Below, one piece after another: positions 17,711 through 27,211 of a stretch of DNA of 60,067 bases. The translations under genes were made by a program, and so were the position numbers. The notes under the pieces were generated by a model. It saw nothing but the letters and a program-made list of their open reading frames with translations. It was not told the origin of the DNA and made no database searches. Positions within the stretch are counted from its first letter, which is position 1; every line of letters begins with the position of its first letter. This DNA comes from an uncultured Acidobacteriota bacterium (lineage in GTDB: Bacteria > Acidobacteriota > Blastocatellia > Pyrinomonadales > Pyrinomonadaceae). Where the stretch lies: contig CADEGD010000013.1 of assembly GCA_902826795.1 (NCBI GenBank), forward strand, positions 1 to 60,067. Direction: 5' to 3'.

Positions 17711-18973
17711 ATGAAGTTTCTTACCGGTTCATTTTTTGAGAACTTCAAAATGGCGATCGACACGCTTCGATCCAATAAACTGCGCTCGTTTCTTACGATC
17801 GTAGGCGTGGTTATCGGCGTGATCGTTGTCATGCTGATGTCATCCGTAATTAGCGGCATCGACACGGCCTTCAAAAAAGAGATCGAGTCATTCGGCACTC
17901 GTTCGATCTTCATTTACAAATTCGACATCGGGCTTCGCACCTCGGCACCGACGCGGGAAGAGCGAATGCGAAAGCCTCTGGTGCTTGAGGATGTTGACGC
18001 GATCAAGGCACTGCCGTCGATCGAAACTGCGGTTCCCTTCCTCGATGTTTCCAATAACTACTTTGGTCAAAAGATCCTCGTCACCGGCAAAAACGGTAAG
18101 ACGTCTTCGGCGATCCAGATGAATGGAACTTTCCCTGAACTCGCGGAGACCAACACTGAGGTCTTGATCGAGGGAAGGTGGTTTACGCAGTCGGAAGTCG
18201 ATTTCAGAAAAGATGTTGCGTTGATCGGAGATACCGTAAAAGAAAGCTACTTTCCCTACGAATCACCTATCGGCAAAACCCTCGAGATCGGCGGACGTGA
18301 GTTCACCGTTATTGGCCTCCTGCAGAAGCGCGAACAACTATTCGGCGGCGGCGGCGGCAACAACGACCAGAGCAATATCATTTACATGCCGATGGGTGCG
18401 GCATCCCGTTTGAAACCGAATGCCGATGACCTCTTTATCCTCGCCGTCGCGCGCGAGGGAATGATGGAGAAAGCCCAGTCGGACGTAGAAGATCTTCTTC
18501 GCGTTCGTCGTCAGGCTAAATTTGGCGAACCGAATAATTTTGGTACCGCAACTGCATCCAGCATCATCGAGCAGTTTCAATCGATCACGGCTGGAATCGC
18601 TATCGCAATGATCACCATCTCGTCCATCGGGCTGATGATCGGTGGGCTCGGGGTTATGAACATCATGCTCGTATCGGTGACAGAAAGAACTCGCGAGATC
18701 GGCATCCGAAAAGCCATCGGAGCGAAGCAAACGGATATCCTGCTTCAATTCTTGATCGAGGCTGCAACTCTCACCGGATTTGGCGGGCTACTCGGCCTTG
18801 CGATCGGGTACGGCTTGACCTTTATTGTTGCCCTATTCTTCCCGTCATACGTTCCCTACTGGGCTCCTCCGCTGGGATTTGGTGCGAGCGTATTGATCGG
18901 AGTGTTCTTCGGACTGTATCCAGCCTGGAAAGCGGCCCGCCTCGATCCGATCGAATCGCTGAGATACGAGTAG
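17711..18973 (+). CDS. ABC transporter permease, MacB/FtsX type (second)
   Basis: 420 residues, a paralogue of the preceding permease with the same topology: an N-terminal helix (LRSFLTIVGVVIGVIVVMLM), a MacB core domain and three C-terminal helices with GGLGVMNIMLVSVTERTREI and FGLYPAWKAARLDPIESLR. A glycine run (FGGGGGNNDQ) lies in the periplasmic domain. It starts 1 bp after the first permease and closes the operon; an inverted repeat follows. Having two different permeases with a separate ATPase suggests a heterodimeric exporter, unlike E. coli MacB, where ATPase and permease are fused and homodimeric. Confidence 0.93.
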   Translation: MKFLTGSFFENFKMAIDTLRSNKLRSFLTIVGVVIGVIVVMLMSSVISGIDTAFKKEIESFGTRSIFIYKFDIGLRTSAPTREERMRKPLVLEDVDAIKALPSIETAVPFLDVSNNYFGQKILVTGKNGKTSSAIQMNGTFPELAETNTEVLIEGRWFTQSEVDFRKDVALIGDTVKESYFPYESPIGKTLEIGGREFTVIGLLQKREQLFGGGGGNNDQSNIIYMPMGAASRLKPNADDLFILAVAREGMMEKAQSDVEDLLRVRRQAKFGEPNNFGTATASSIIEQFQSITAGIAIAMITISSIGLMIGGLGVMNIMLVSVTERTREIGIRKAIGAKQTDILLQFLIEAATLTGFGGLLGLAIGYGLTFIVALFFPSYVPYWAPPLGFGASVLIGVFFGLYPAWKAARLDPIESLRYE

Positions 18974-19030
18974 ACAACGTTCAACAACGAAGGCCGCCCT
19001 GAATGAAATCGAGGCGGCCTCTAACGTTGT
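18974..19030. terminator. nested inverted repeat between convergent operons
   Basis: An inner perfect stem AGGCCGCC / GGCGGCCT (18991-18998 with 19013-19020) sits inside an outer perfect repeat ACAACGTT / AACGTTGT (18974-18981 with 19023-19030). It lies between the convergent permease and Yip1 genes and could terminate both. It lacks a long T-tract on either strand, so termination is likely but not certain. Confidence 0.55.
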
Positions 19031-19042
19031 TACGAGCTTTGT

Positions 19043-19831
19043 TTACGAGAAAAAAGCTCCGATAACTCTGAACAACACCCCAACGAGAGCGAATATGATA
19101 ACGATCGCCCAAGCGGATCCCGAAGAAAGTTTGTTCGTTATCCGCAGCCCGATAGCGGCCAGTATCCAGCCCCAGATCATGAACAAGTCGAACGTACTGA
19201 GGATGGCCGCGAGAACCGGCTGCGTCTTACCGTCAACCAGAAGGCTTGGGTTAGCCTGCACGAGTCCACGCTGAGCGGCCGTCAGATCGATCTCGTCCGC
19301 TGATTTAAGAACGAGGACGATCAGATTAGCGACAAATCCGACCACGGCCGGCGGGATCCATGAATAGACCACCACCGAAAGCGCATGCAAATAGCCGCCG
19401 TTGCCACCGAACGCCTTTGCTCCGAGAAAGTAGAAGAGACCGATCAAAAAGATCGAAATGACCACGATCACGAGGACGATCAACGGCATCCATTTTTGGA
19501 TGGTCATATTGATCGCCATAACGCCATCGCGCTGGTCGGCCGGCATGTTGGCGGTTTGCGGACTCCGGTCGAGCTGCTCGTTTACCGCCCGCCGAACGCC
19601 GACTTCCCCGACCTTTTGATAAAGCGCAAAGACCGAGATGCTTGCTAGGACTGCGATCAGCACAAGGCCGAGAATGAAGCGGGGCTTTTTCCGAAGGTCC
19701 TCGAACGTCCGGCCCGGTTCCATGAAGATGTTAAGTAAGGTCGACACCTCAGACATCTCAGGCTGTTCGGCCGGCGTGATCTTCTCAGGCGGCGGGGGCG
19801 GTTCCCAAGCGGGAGTTTCGTTATTTTCCAT
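19043..19831 (-). CDS. Yip1 domain membrane protein
   Basis: A 262-residue membrane protein. A proline-rich acidic N-terminus (about 30 residues) precedes the motif LLNIFMEPGRTFEDLRKKPRF, which opens bacterial Yip1-family proteins. Five hydrophobic segments follow (about 50-70, 115-140, 150-180, 212-232, 240-262). Function in bacteria is unknown. AGGAGAG lies 7 bp before the ATG. The upstream region has a perfect TATAAT and a hairpin in the leader. It stands alone between the ABC operon and oppF. Confidence 0.85.
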   Translation of the reverse strand: MENNETPAWEPPPPPEKITPAEQPEMSEVSTLLNIFMEPGRTFEDLRKKPRFILGLVLIAVLASISVFALYQKVGEVGVRRAVNEQLDRSPQTANMPADQRDGVMAINMTIQKWMPLIVLVIVVISIFLIGLFYFLGAKAFGGNGGYLHALSVVVYSWIPPAVVGFVANLIVLVLKSADEIDLTAAQRGLVQANPSLLVDGKTQPVLAAILSTFDLFMIWGWILAAIGLRITNKLSSGSAWAIVIIFALVGVLFRVIGAFFS

Positions 19832-19852
19832 TAGCGATCTCTCCTGTTTCTA

Positions 19853-19900
19853 GGCCTTCGAAACAACGAAGGCGTAATTGCAAGTTTTGTAGAAATTATA
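19853..19900 (-). promoter_or_regulatory. promoter -10 and leader hairpin of the Yip1 gene
   Basis: Minus-strand TATAAT at 19895-19900 with TTGCGT 15 bp further upstream (a short spacer). Between it and the ribosome site lies a perfect stem GCCTTCG / CGAAGGC with a six-base loop (19854-19873). The stem could influence mRNA stability or translation. Confidence 0.4.
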
Positions 19901-19942
19901 GAACTGTGAGGGATTACGCAAGCAGGGAAAGAAATGTTCCGA

Positions 19943-20938
19943 CTATTGAATATCGTTGAGTTCTTCGATTCGTATGCAAGCCGAAAAATGGCCCGGGCGA
20001 TATTCTCTAAGTTCCGGAACGACGGCAGAGCACTCCTCGATCGCAAACGGACAGCGCGTCCGGAATCGGCATCCCGACGGCGGGTTGATCGGCGTCGGCA
20101 CATCACCCTTCAAAACAATGCGATCACGCTTCGCTGTCGGATCGGGAACCGGAATCGCCGAAAGCAAAGCTTTGGTATAGGGATGAAGCGGATTTTTGTA
20201 CAGCTCAACCGAATCCGCGAGCTCGACGATCTTGCCGAGGTACATAACCGCCACGCGATTCGAGATGTGCTCGACGACGGCGAGTCCGTGAGAGATGAAC
20301 AGGTACGTGAGCCCGAACTCCTGCTGAAGGTCTTGCAGAAGATTCACGACCTGAGCCTGCACTGATACATCCAGGGCCGACACCGGCTCGTCGCAAATTA
20401 TGAGCTTCGGATTAAGTGCAAGCGCTCTCGCAATACCGATTCGCTGCCGCTGACCGCCAGAAAACTCGTGCGGATAACGGTGCATATATTTCGGATCAAG
20501 ACCGACCTTGGATAGCAGGTCGGCGACGCGATCCTCGCGCTCTTTTTTACTCGAAACTCCATGTATCTTGAGCGGCTCAGAAACGATCGAAAGGATGCTG
20601 AGTCGGGGATTCAAGCTCGCGTATGGGTCTTGAAAGATGATCTGCATCTCGCGACGCAGTAACTGCATTTCTCGATCAGGTAACCCGATTATGTTCTTAC
20701 CCTCGAAAACGACCTCGCCGCTCGTCGGCTCGTGGAGACGAAGAATACATCGCCCGACCGTCGACTTCCCGCAGCCCGACTCGCCGACTAGCCCGAGCGT
20801 CTCACCTTCCTTGATATCGAACGAAACACCATCAACCGCCTTCACGACGTCGTCGCTGCCCTTGATCGGGAAATGCTTGACGAGATCGCGAACTTGCGTC
20901 AGCGGGGCGGAGATTATCTGTGTAGACGGTTGGTTCAC
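19943..20938 (-). CDS. oligopeptide/dipeptide ABC transporter ATP-binding protein (OppF/DppF-like)
   Basis: One of the two ATPases of a peptide importer. 331 residues. Motifs: Walker [11 protein letters not shown]-loop [12 protein letters not shown], signature [15 protein letters not shown], Walker [15 protein letters not shown], and switch histidine in FISHGL. The C-terminal oligopeptide extension carries [13 protein letters not shown] and the cysteine motif [12 protein letters not shown]...C, which in relatives binds an iron-sulfur cluster. Gly follows the switch His where Asp is usual. It is separated from its OppD partner by a Uma2 gene. No permease or binding protein is encoded in the window. 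Confidence 0.93.
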   Translation of the reverse strand: MNQPSTQIISAPLTQVRDLVKHFPIKGSDDVVKAVDGVSFDIKEGETLGLVGESGCGKSTVGRCILRLHEPTSGEVVFEGKNIIGLPDREMQLLRREMQIIFQDPYASLNPRLSILSIVSEPLKIHGVSSKKEREDRVADLLSKVGLDPKYMHRYPHEFSGGQRQRIGIARALALNPKLIICDEPVSALDVSVQAQVVNLLQDLQQEFGLTYLFISHGLAVVEHISNRVAVMYLGKIVELADSVELYKNPLHPYTKALLSAIPVPDPTAKRDRIVLKGDVPTPINPPSGCRFRTRCPFAIEECSAVVPELREYRPGHFSACIRIEELNDIQ

Positions 20939-20946
20939 AGGAAGGT

Positions 20947-21537
20947 CTAGACAAGTCTGAGCTTTGGCAGATCGATTCCGGCGTAAACATCAGAAACTCC
21001 TAGCTCGGCACTGATGCTTGATAGCCGGATCGCATCTTCAAGATTGCGATACTCTAGTAGTTTCCAGCTTCCGTCCTTTTGACGTGAATAGTGTTCTATA
21101 TGCACTCGATTTTGCGCGACAAGAAAATAATCTGTCAGGCTTTCGATCTGTCGGTAGTCCGACGCCTTATCACCCCTATCACGAGCCTCGGTCGACTTCG
21201 ATAAAACCTCAAAGATGACCTTCGGATTCAGAAGTGTTTCGGTATCCTTGTAGACTTCGAGTTCCGGTTCTCCACAGAAAACAGCCACATCTCCGTAGAC
21301 GTAGTGCGTCTTTCGCACTCGAAGCCGCAGATCTCCGTAATGAACCTCACAGCGCTTCTTTTTCAGTTGTTGATAAAGTTCTCCGCCGATGTTGCTCGCA
21401 ATGCGGCTGTGCCGACGGGAAGCTCCCGCCATGGCAACGATCTCGCCATCCATGTATTCATGACGCTGACGCGAATGCTCCTCGAAGTCGAGATACTCAT
21501 TCACCGTGTACTGTTTTCGGGCTAAGGCGTTACTCAT
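20947..21537 (-). CDS. Uma2 family (DUF820) putative endonuclease
   Basis: A 196-residue PD-(D/E)XK-fold protein. Family landmarks: [46 protein letters not shown] and [20 protein letters not shown]. The putative catalytic acidic residues lie in YGDVAV and FEVLS. Uma2 genes are often multicopy in cyanobacteria and related phyla; their role is unknown. The ATG at 21537 is chosen because the protein then starts [12 protein letters not shown] and the gene begins 9 bp after oppD. It ends 8 bp before oppF, so it looks like a cassette inside the opp operon. Confidence 0.88.
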   Translation of the reverse strand: MSNALARKQYTVNEYLDFEEHSRQRHEYMDGEIVAMAGASRRHSRIASNIGGELYQQLKKKRCEVHYGDLRLRVRKTHYVYGDVAVFCGEPELEVYKDTETLLNPKVIFEVLSKSTEARDRGDKASDYRQIESLTDYFLVAQNRVHIEHYSRQKDGSWKLLEYRNLEDAIRLSSISAELGVSDVYAGIDLPKLRLV

Positions 21538-21545
21538 CGTCGTGT

Positions 21546-22562
21546 TCAAGAACCAAAGGCTGCCGCTTGCGTATGCAGATGATCGACACTGTCTTTGTAG
21601 AGAATACAACGAACCTTCACGTCATCGCTAAGATTGAACAGCGGTATCTCGCCGAGTTCGCATTCGGACATCTTATGCTTACATCGAGGGGCGAAGTGGC
21701 ATCCGGGCGGGAGCTCAGTGGGGCTTGGAACGGTTCCTTCGATGGTCTGGAGCCTCGCTTCCCTTTCGATGTCGGCGACGGTTAACTTCGGTACGGAGTT
21801 AAAGAGACCGCGAGTATAAGGGTGTTTTGGTTCGGCGAAAAGTTCATCGACGCCCGACTGTTCGACAATTTTCCCGGTGTACATAACGCAAAGGCGGTCG
21901 GCCGTTTCGGCGACCACGCCGAGATCGTGGGTGATCAGTAGCACAGCAAGTTTACGGGTCTTCCGAAGGTTATCGAGCAATTCGAGTATTTGGGCTTGGA
22001 TGGTAACGTCTAGCGCCGTCGTCGGCTCGTCAGCGATCAGCAGTTCGGGATCGCAAGCCAGAGCCATCGCGATCATCACACGCTGCCGCATCCCGCCAGA
22101 AAGCTGATGCGGATAATCGTTCGCACGGCGTTCGGGCGAAGGGATCGCAACCTCTCGCATGGCGTCGATCGCAGCGGTCCATGCAGCCTTTTTATCCAAC
22201 TTTCGATGCAGACGAAGAGCTTCTGCGATCTGTTCGCCGACGGTGTAGACCGGGTTCAGCGAGGTCATCGGATCTTGGAAAATCATCGCGATGTCGTTAC
22301 CGCGGATCTCTCGCATCCGGTCTTCGCTCGCGGTCGTTAGCTCTTCTCCCTTGAACCTGATCGAACCGCCCGCGATCTTCCCCGGCGGATATATCAAACG
22401 CATTATCGAAAGCGCCGTTATCGATTTCCCGCACCCAGATTCACCGACCAACCCAACCAACTCGCCCTCGCCGACCGAGAAGGAGACGTCATTGACCGCT
22501 CGCACGAGACCTGCGCGGGTCGGAAAATGAGTCTGAAGATTTGAGACTTCGAGGAGGTTCAT
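21546..22562 (-). CDS. oligopeptide/dipeptide ABC transporter ATP-binding protein (OppD/DppD-like)
   Basis: 338 residues. Motifs: Walker [15 protein letters not shown]-loop [11 protein letters not shown], signature [19 protein letters not shown], Walker [15 protein letters not shown], switch histidine in [11 protein letters not shown]. The C-terminal extension has [13 protein letters not shown] and the cysteines of [15 protein letters not shown]. It pairs with the OppF-like gene two places downstream. It begins 3 bp after the stop of the TonB-C protein gene, so the order on the transcript is tonB-like, oppD, uma2, oppF. Substrate is probably short peptides or nickel; the sequence does not decide. 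Confidence 0.93.
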   Translation of the reverse strand: MNLLEVSNLQTHFPTRAGLVRAVNDVSFSVGEGELVGLVGESGCGKSITALSIMRLIYPPGKIAGGSIRFKGEELTTASEDRMREIRGNDIAMIFQDPMTSLNPVYTVGEQIAEALRLHRKLDKKAAWTAAIDAMREVAIPSPERRANDYPHQLSGGMRQRVMIAMALACDPELLIADEPTTALDVTIQAQILELLDNLRKTRKLAVLLITHDLGVVAETADRLCVMYTGKIVEQSGVDELFAEPKHPYTRGLFNSVPKLTVADIEREARLQTIEGTVPSPTELPPGCHFAPRCKHKMSECELGEIPLFNLSDDVKVRCILYKDSVDHLHTQAAAFGS

Positions 22563-22565
22563 CGA

Positions 22566-23465
22566 TCAGTAAATATTGAACGAGAAGCTGACGGGACGCG
22601 TTGTGGTAACGGCGACACCTTTCACTCGCTGCGGAAGGAAGACCATTTTCTTGGCGGCCGCGATGGCTCGCTCTGTGAGTCCATATTTCAGGCCATTGAT
22701 TGTTTCGATATTCCCGATACCACCGTTAGCCAAAAATGTGACTCGCAGAGTGACGGTGCCTTGTTCCTTATTGCTCCGGGCAGCGTCTGTATACTGGGCT
22801 TTTACCTTTCCGATTATCTCCAGCGGCGCCGACCCCTCTTCCTTAGCCGCAGCCTCCGGGGTTGGGCTGGCGACCATCACGCTGGTATCCACGCCGCGGT
22901 CACCCAGCGTTTGCTCAGACCCCTCGCCGACCGCGATGCCATCCCCGCTGGATGAGCTATCTAATGAGCGCATAAATTCTTCCGCTTTCGGAAGATCACC
23001 CCGGCCCGTTACAGTAAGTTCGATCCACCGACCCTTCTTCAGTTCATCGATTATCCAAACTTTTTTGTTTTGGCTGCCCGGCCTGCTCGTCCAGAGTTCC
23101 GTTGCTCCGTCTGTTGAGGTCTTGACGCTAGTGTTCTGGAGTTCAGCGCGCCGTGCGTTGAGCGTGTCGATCCCGAACTTCGATGATGTCCGACAAAAAT
23201 TCAAGTTAAAATCGGGTTGCTCGCGTTTCACCACGGTGAGTTTGTAGACCACCTCTTCAGCGTAGGCGAGGAAGTTCTCGGTCCTTTTCTGATTGCAGAG
23301 ATCGCCCATATCGAATCGAATAGGCAGTTTCGGAAAGCTGATCGATAATTTATGGCTGTCTATCTTGTACGCGGTCCAATCGATAGGAGCGTCTGTTGGT
23401 GCCTGTGCTTGAGCGAGCGCAGCGAAGATAAGGGACAACAAGAAGGTCATGGATACTTTGATCAT
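22566..23465 (-). CDS. secreted TonB C-terminal domain protein
   Basis: A 299-residue periplasmic protein. The start at 23465 gives a good Sec signal peptide (MIKVSMTFLLSLIFAALAQA) with AGAGG upstream. The middle 160 residues form an unrecognised domain with two cysteines (DLCNQ, FCRTS). Residues about 212-299 are a TonB C-terminal domain (GKVKAQYTDAARSNKEQG, VTFLANGGIGNIETI, VSFSFNIY). Unlike true TonB it has no Pro-rich spanner and no permanent membrane anchor, so classical energy transduction is unlikely. Such signal-peptide TonB-C proteins are common in Acidobacteriota. It heads the opp gene group. Confidence 0.85.
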   Translation of the reverse strand: MIKVSMTFLLSLIFAALAQAQAPTDAPIDWTAYKIDSHKLSISFPKLPIRFDMGDLCNQKRTENFLAYAEEVVYKLTVVKREQPDFNLNFCRTSSKFGIDTLNARRAELQNTSVKTSTDGATELWTSRPGSQNKKVWIIDELKKGRWIELTVTGRGDLPKAEEFMRSLDSSSSGDGIAVGEGSEQTLGDRGVDTSVMVASPTPEAAAKEEGSAPLEIIGKVKAQYTDAARSNKEQGTVTLRVTFLANGGIGNIETINGLKYGLTERAIAAAKKMVFLPQRVKGVAVTTTRPVSFSFNIY

Positions 23466-23663
23466 GGTGGAGATACCTCTCGAAACCGCCGAATTAGAAC
23501 AATTTACTCTGTAAGTGTAACCAATCACGCACTCGCAACAAAACCCTCGGTTTTGCGTAAACAAGACAAGCGGATGCAACTATTTGCGTCGATATTTACT
23601 CAAATAGCTGTTATTATTTCTGAATCAGTAGCCTTTAGCTGTACCAAAAGGAGCATTTCCAGA

Positions 23664-25391
23664 GTGAAAAAACGGCCATTCTTACCAGCGTTCTTCATCT
23701 TTTCACTTCTATTCACGATATCGACAGCGGCCCAGACGCAAGATCCGGCAAAATCTCCGGCAAAGCCGGTAACGGCTGCGAAGACTGCTCCCGGCGAGGT
23801 TGTTAGGTCCGAGGATATCGAGGTTGACGTTGCCGAGGCTCTTGCCGTCATCGAGAACAACTACGTCGCCGGCAAAAAGATAAATTACAACGATGTTGTA
23901 AAGTCATCGATCGACGGCATGCTCCATTCGCTCGATCCGCATTCAAACTATTTCGACGCTAAAGAATTCGAGCAGTTTCGGACCGATCAAAGCTCGCGTT
24001 ATTTCGGTATCGGCGCAACCATCGGTGACTTGAGCGACGCGGACGGGAAGGTGGTCGCCACCTACATCCGGGCGACGTTCGAGAATGCTCCCGCTCATCG
24101 GGCGGGCTTGCGCTTCGGCGACAAGATAGTCGAAGTCAACGGTACCAACGTGCTGGGCAAGGCGTTTCCCGAGGTTCGTAACATGCTCCGCGGTCCGCGT
24201 GGAACCCCGGTCAAACTGCTTGTAGAACGACATGGTAGCGGACTTCGCGAAACGGTCAATATCGTCCGCGATTCGGTTCCTCAACCGTCCATCCCTGAGG
24301 CGTACATGATCCGTCCAGGCGTCGGCTATATTTCGATGACCGGCGGGTTCAATCAAACAACCTATGCCGAGTTTGCCGAGGCGATGAAGCGTCTCAAGGC
24401 TCAGGGAATGAAAGAACTGGTGCTCGACCTAAAGAACAACGGCGGCGGATTGGTCAGCCAGGCATATCGCGTCGCCAACAGTTTTCTTTCTGCGGGGCAA
24501 ACTGTGTTTACACAGATCGGACGGCTTGAGGGAACCTCGGAAAATTACCGTGCCGAGAACTCGGCTCCGGAATCGATGCCGGTTGTGGTGCTCGTCAATC
24601 GTAACTCCGCTTCAGCCTCCGAGATCCTCGCAGGAGCGTTGCAAGATCATGATCGTGCCCTGATCGTCGGCGAAAATACTTTCGGCAAGGGACTGGTGCA
24701 GAATCCCTTCATGCTCGATTACGGCTCGATGCTGCTGTTGACCATCGCCAAATACAAAACGCCTGCAGGCCGCGTGATCCAGCGCGATTATTCTGACGGA
24801 AACCTTTACGATTATTACACCAACGGCGGGATCGACAGCGAACCGGGCAGCGAAACTCCGCAGGGCCCTGAATCGAAAACAGATGCCGGTCGCCCGGTTT
24901 ACAGCGGTGGCGGGATCAAGCCTGACGTCGCAATTAAACCTGACACGATCACCGCAGAACAAGCTCGGTCGCAGTCAAAGCTGGCAAGCCCTATCTTCGG
25001 ATTCGCCCTAGATCTCGCTCACGGAAAGATCGCGGGATTCGAATCGTACAAGATCGATCGGCCGATCACCTTTAACTACGACATCAAGTCGACTGACTTC
25101 CCCATAACCGATCAGCTATTTGCGGCGTTAAAACAGTATGCGTCCAGCAAATACAAGGTCTCTGGTGCACAGTTTGATAAGGAACGGCGCTTCGTTGAAA
25201 GAACTCTTCGCTCGGAATTGATCACCGCGGCATATGGTTCGACCTCTTCATTACAGGTTTTCAACGAATTTGATACGCAGCTTTCCAAAGCTATCGACCT
25301 TTTACCCCAGGCAAAACAGTTGGCGATCGAGGGCCAACGCGCAAAGGCAACCTCGACCGGACTTCGCGGTGCAGTCAATCCGGACCGTTAA
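23664..25391 (+). CDS. S41 family C-terminal processing protease
   Basis: A 575-residue secreted Ser/Lys protease. The GTG at 23664 is chosen: AAAGGAG precedes it by about 11 bp and the product then starts VKKRPFLPAFFIFSLLFTIS, a complete signal peptide. The reading frame upstream of it looks non-coding. Domains: a helical N-terminal part (about 50-110, DGMLHSLDPHSNYF), a PDZ domain (about 112-205), and the S41 core. Catalytic residues are present: S319 in NSASASE, K342 and Q346 in FGKGLVQ. The C-terminal 150 residues are mostly helical. It should cleave unstructured C-termini of periplasmic proteins. It ends 17 bp inside the convergent small membrane protein gene. Confidence 0.93.
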   Translation: MKKRPFLPAFFIFSLLFTISTAAQTQDPAKSPAKPVTAAKTAPGEVVRSEDIEVDVAEALAVIENNYVAGKKINYNDVVKSSIDGMLHSLDPHSNYFDAKEFEQFRTDQSSRYFGIGATIGDLSDADGKVVATYIRATFENAPAHRAGLRFGDKIVEVNGTNVLGKAFPEVRNMLRGPRGTPVKLLVERHGSGLRETVNIVRDSVPQPSIPEAYMIRPGVGYISMTGGFNQTTYAEFAEAMKRLKAQGMKELVLDLKNNGGGLVSQAYRVANSFLSAGQTVFTQIGRLEGTSENYRAENSAPESMPVVVLVNRNSASASEILAGALQDHDRALIVGENTFGKGLVQNPFMLDYGSMLLLTIAKYKTPAGRVIQRDYSDGNLYDYYTNGGIDSEPGSETPQGPESKTDAGRPVYSGGGIKPDVAIKPDTITAEQARSQSKLASPIFGFALDLAHGKIAGFESYKIDRPITFNYDIKSTDFPITDQLFAALKQYASSKYKVSGAQFDKERRFVERTLRSELITAAYGSTSSLQVFNEFDTQLSKAIDLLPQAKQLAIEGQRAKATSTGLRGAVNPDR

Positions 25392-25584
25392 TTTGAAGAT
25401 TTCTTGAAATGAAAAAGCCGGCGATAAGCCAGCTGATCAGATAGTAAGCCCCGAAGCCGAGCCCGATCAGCACTAACGTCGCGACAAAGATTATTACGCC
25501 TAAAGCAAGTTTGAATTTACGATAACGATTCTCGTCCGGCGGCGAAAGCTGATTCTGAGGAAAATACGGCGGTGGCCTGTTCAT
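25375..25584 (-). CDS. small single-helix membrane protein, unknown function
   Basis: 69 residues. A proline-rich N-terminus (NRPPPYFPQNQLSPPDENRY) precedes basic YRKFK, then two close hydrophobic stretches (about 26-48 and 50-60) that may form one or two helices. No family recognised. The gene ends inside the 3' end of the S41 protease gene (17-bp overlap). It lies 37 bp downstream of the M28 peptidase and could be cotranscribed with it from the riboswitch promoter. Codon use and the charged/hydrophobic pattern favour a real gene. Confidence 0.6.
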   Translation of the reverse strand: MNRPPPYFPQNQLSPPDENRYRKFKLALGVIIFVATLVLIGLGFGAYYLISWLIAGFFISRNLQINGPD

Positions 25585-25621
25585 ACTATCTACGGTATCA
25601 AAATACCGCCTCCCCTATCAA

Positions 25622-27049
25622 TTAACGCGGCAGCGGACGCTCAAGGTTGGCAAGTCCATACGCCAGCACGGCCATCATCGAGCCGCACTTCGCCAGCAGC
25701 TTGGGATCGACTTTGTCGAAGGTATCCGCAGCGGTGTGGTGATAGTTGAAATAAGTCCGCGTGTCGAACCATGGTGCAAATGAAGGTACCCCAAGCTGCG
25801 TCAGCGGACCGATGTCTGCACCGACGCCGGCCTGTTGCTGAACGAGGCCGGAGCCCTGGGTTGAGAGAATTTTTGATATCGGAGCAAGAGACTGCGCGAC
25901 TTCAGGTTTCCCGGCAAAAAGGATGCCGACCGTGTTCGACGCTCCGAGATCGGCCTCGATCGCGGCGACATGATTTGCTATGTTACTGCGTTGCTCGGTG
26001 GCGTAATCCGTTCCGCCAACAAGCCCGTTCTCTTCGTTCATGTAAGCGATGAAACGCAGCGCACGCTTTGGCTTAAGTCCGAGATCCTTGACTAGTTTTA
26101 GAACCTGCATCGAAACCGCCACTCCGGCCGCGTCATCTAAAGCACCGGTTCCAAGATCCCAAGAATCGAGATGTCCAGATACGATAACTACCTCATCAGG
26201 TTTCTCGACGCCCTTAAGATCGGCGATCACGTTGTAGCTCTCCGCGTCAGGAAGAGCTTTTGGCGTCAACGCTAATCGCATCTGTACCTGACCCATCTTA
26301 GCGAGGTATGCGATCGTCTCGGCGTCTTCATTGCTGACCGCTGCAGCGGGGATCTTCGGCGCATCCTCCGCATAACGGACGCCGCCGGTATGGGCCAGTC
26401 GATTTTGCGAGCCGCCTGCAGATCTTACCAGCGAAGCGACTGCACCTAATCGAGCCGCTGCGGAAGCTCCGCCGCCGCGATATTGCACCGCTTGACCATA
26501 CGCCTGAATGCCGAATCCGCTGTCTGCCATCTCTTGGTCGAACTTCGAATTGAACAGCACGATCTTGCCGGCGACTCCTGGTCGCCCAAGTCGGGTCAAC
26601 TCGTCGAAGCTGTTCACGACCACTACATCGGCCGTCAGGCCGTCAACCTTGGTTGCGACGCTTCCGCCGAGCGCGGTAAGCACCACTTTCTGCGTCGTCC
26701 CGGCAGCCATTCCTGGAAAAGTCACCAATTCGCCCGTTTCAATTCCCCGCTCCCAATGCGGGACTTTCAGCTTCTGCAGGCGAACTTCCGCTCCAAGTTT
26801 TCGCATTTCATCCGCCACGTACTCGACTGCTCTCTCAGCCTGCTTCGAACCGGATAGACGCGGGCCGATATTGTTCGAAAGATACGCCGTCTGGCGATAC
26901 GCGTAGTCGCTCGACAGTGCTGCTGACTGAAGGCGTGCCAGATCAGATAAAGTTGTATCCGAATAATATTGGAGGTCGGTTCCAGACGATTGCGGGCAGA
27001 CCGGAAAAACGCAGGACAATAAGATCAACGTTACGAAGAGCTTTAACAT
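25622..27049 (-). CDS. secreted M28 family zinc aminopeptidase
   Basis: 475 residues. A signal peptide (MLKLFVTLILLSCVFPVCP) leads to a secreted protein with a protease-associated insert (about 115-235) and an M28 di-zinc peptidase domain. Metal and catalytic motifs: SGHLDSWDLGTGALDDAAGV (His, Asp, Asp), AYMNEENGLVGG (Glu pair), EADLGAS, and the last ligand in YHHTAADTFDK. All expected ligands are present, so the enzyme should be active on peptides in the envelope or outside the cell. The leader upstream holds a cyclic di-AMP riboswitch and a terminator 46 bp before the ATG, so expression is probably controlled by that messenger. Confidence 0.93.
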   Translation of the reverse strand: MLKLFVTLILLSCVFPVCPQSSGTDLQYYSDTTLSDLARLQSAALSSDYAYRQTAYLSNNIGPRLSGSKQAERAVEYVADEMRKLGAEVRLQKLKVPHWERGIETGELVTFPGMAAGTTQKVVLTALGGSVATKVDGLTADVVVVNSFDELTRLGRPGVAGKIVLFNSKFDQEMADSGFGIQAYGQAVQYRGGGASAAARLGAVASLVRSAGGSQNRLAHTGGVRYAEDAPKIPAAAVSNEDAETIAYLAKMGQVQMRLALTPKALPDAESYNVIADLKGVEKPDEVVIVSGHLDSWDLGTGALDDAAGVAVSMQVLKLVKDLGLKPKRALRFIAYMNEENGLVGGTDYATEQRSNIANHVAAIEADLGASNTVGILFAGKPEVAQSLAPISKILSTQGSGLVQQQAGVGADIGPLTQLGVPSFAPWFDTRTYFNYHHTAADTFDKVDPKLLAKCGSMMAVLAYGLANLERPLPR

Positions 27050-27087
27050 TCATCGAATGTTAGATGAGTCTTTCGTAAACGCAAAAT

Positions 27088-27124
27088 GACAAAAGGAAAG
27101 TCCCGCAAAATCGCGGGACTTTCC
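27088..27124 (-). terminator. intrinsic terminator in the M28 peptidase leader (riboswitch expression platform)
   Basis: Perfect 12-bp stem GGAAAGTCCCGC / GCGGGACTTTCC (27095-27106 with 27113-27124), six-base loop, followed on the minus strand by TTTTGTCATTTT. It lies between the c-di-AMP aptamer and the peptidase ATG on the same strand. A hairpin TCTGCTT / AAGCAGA (27145-27168) lies between aptamer and terminator; its loop-side CTTTCC could pair with the terminator arm as part of an antiterminator. Confidence 0.85.
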
Positions 27125-27211
27125 CTCTTTGAGAAGACTGGATGTCTGCTTGATAGTTGGAAAGCAGATAACAAAATCGGCGCCTAAGGGCTTTGTGGAC
27201 CTGCAGCAGCT

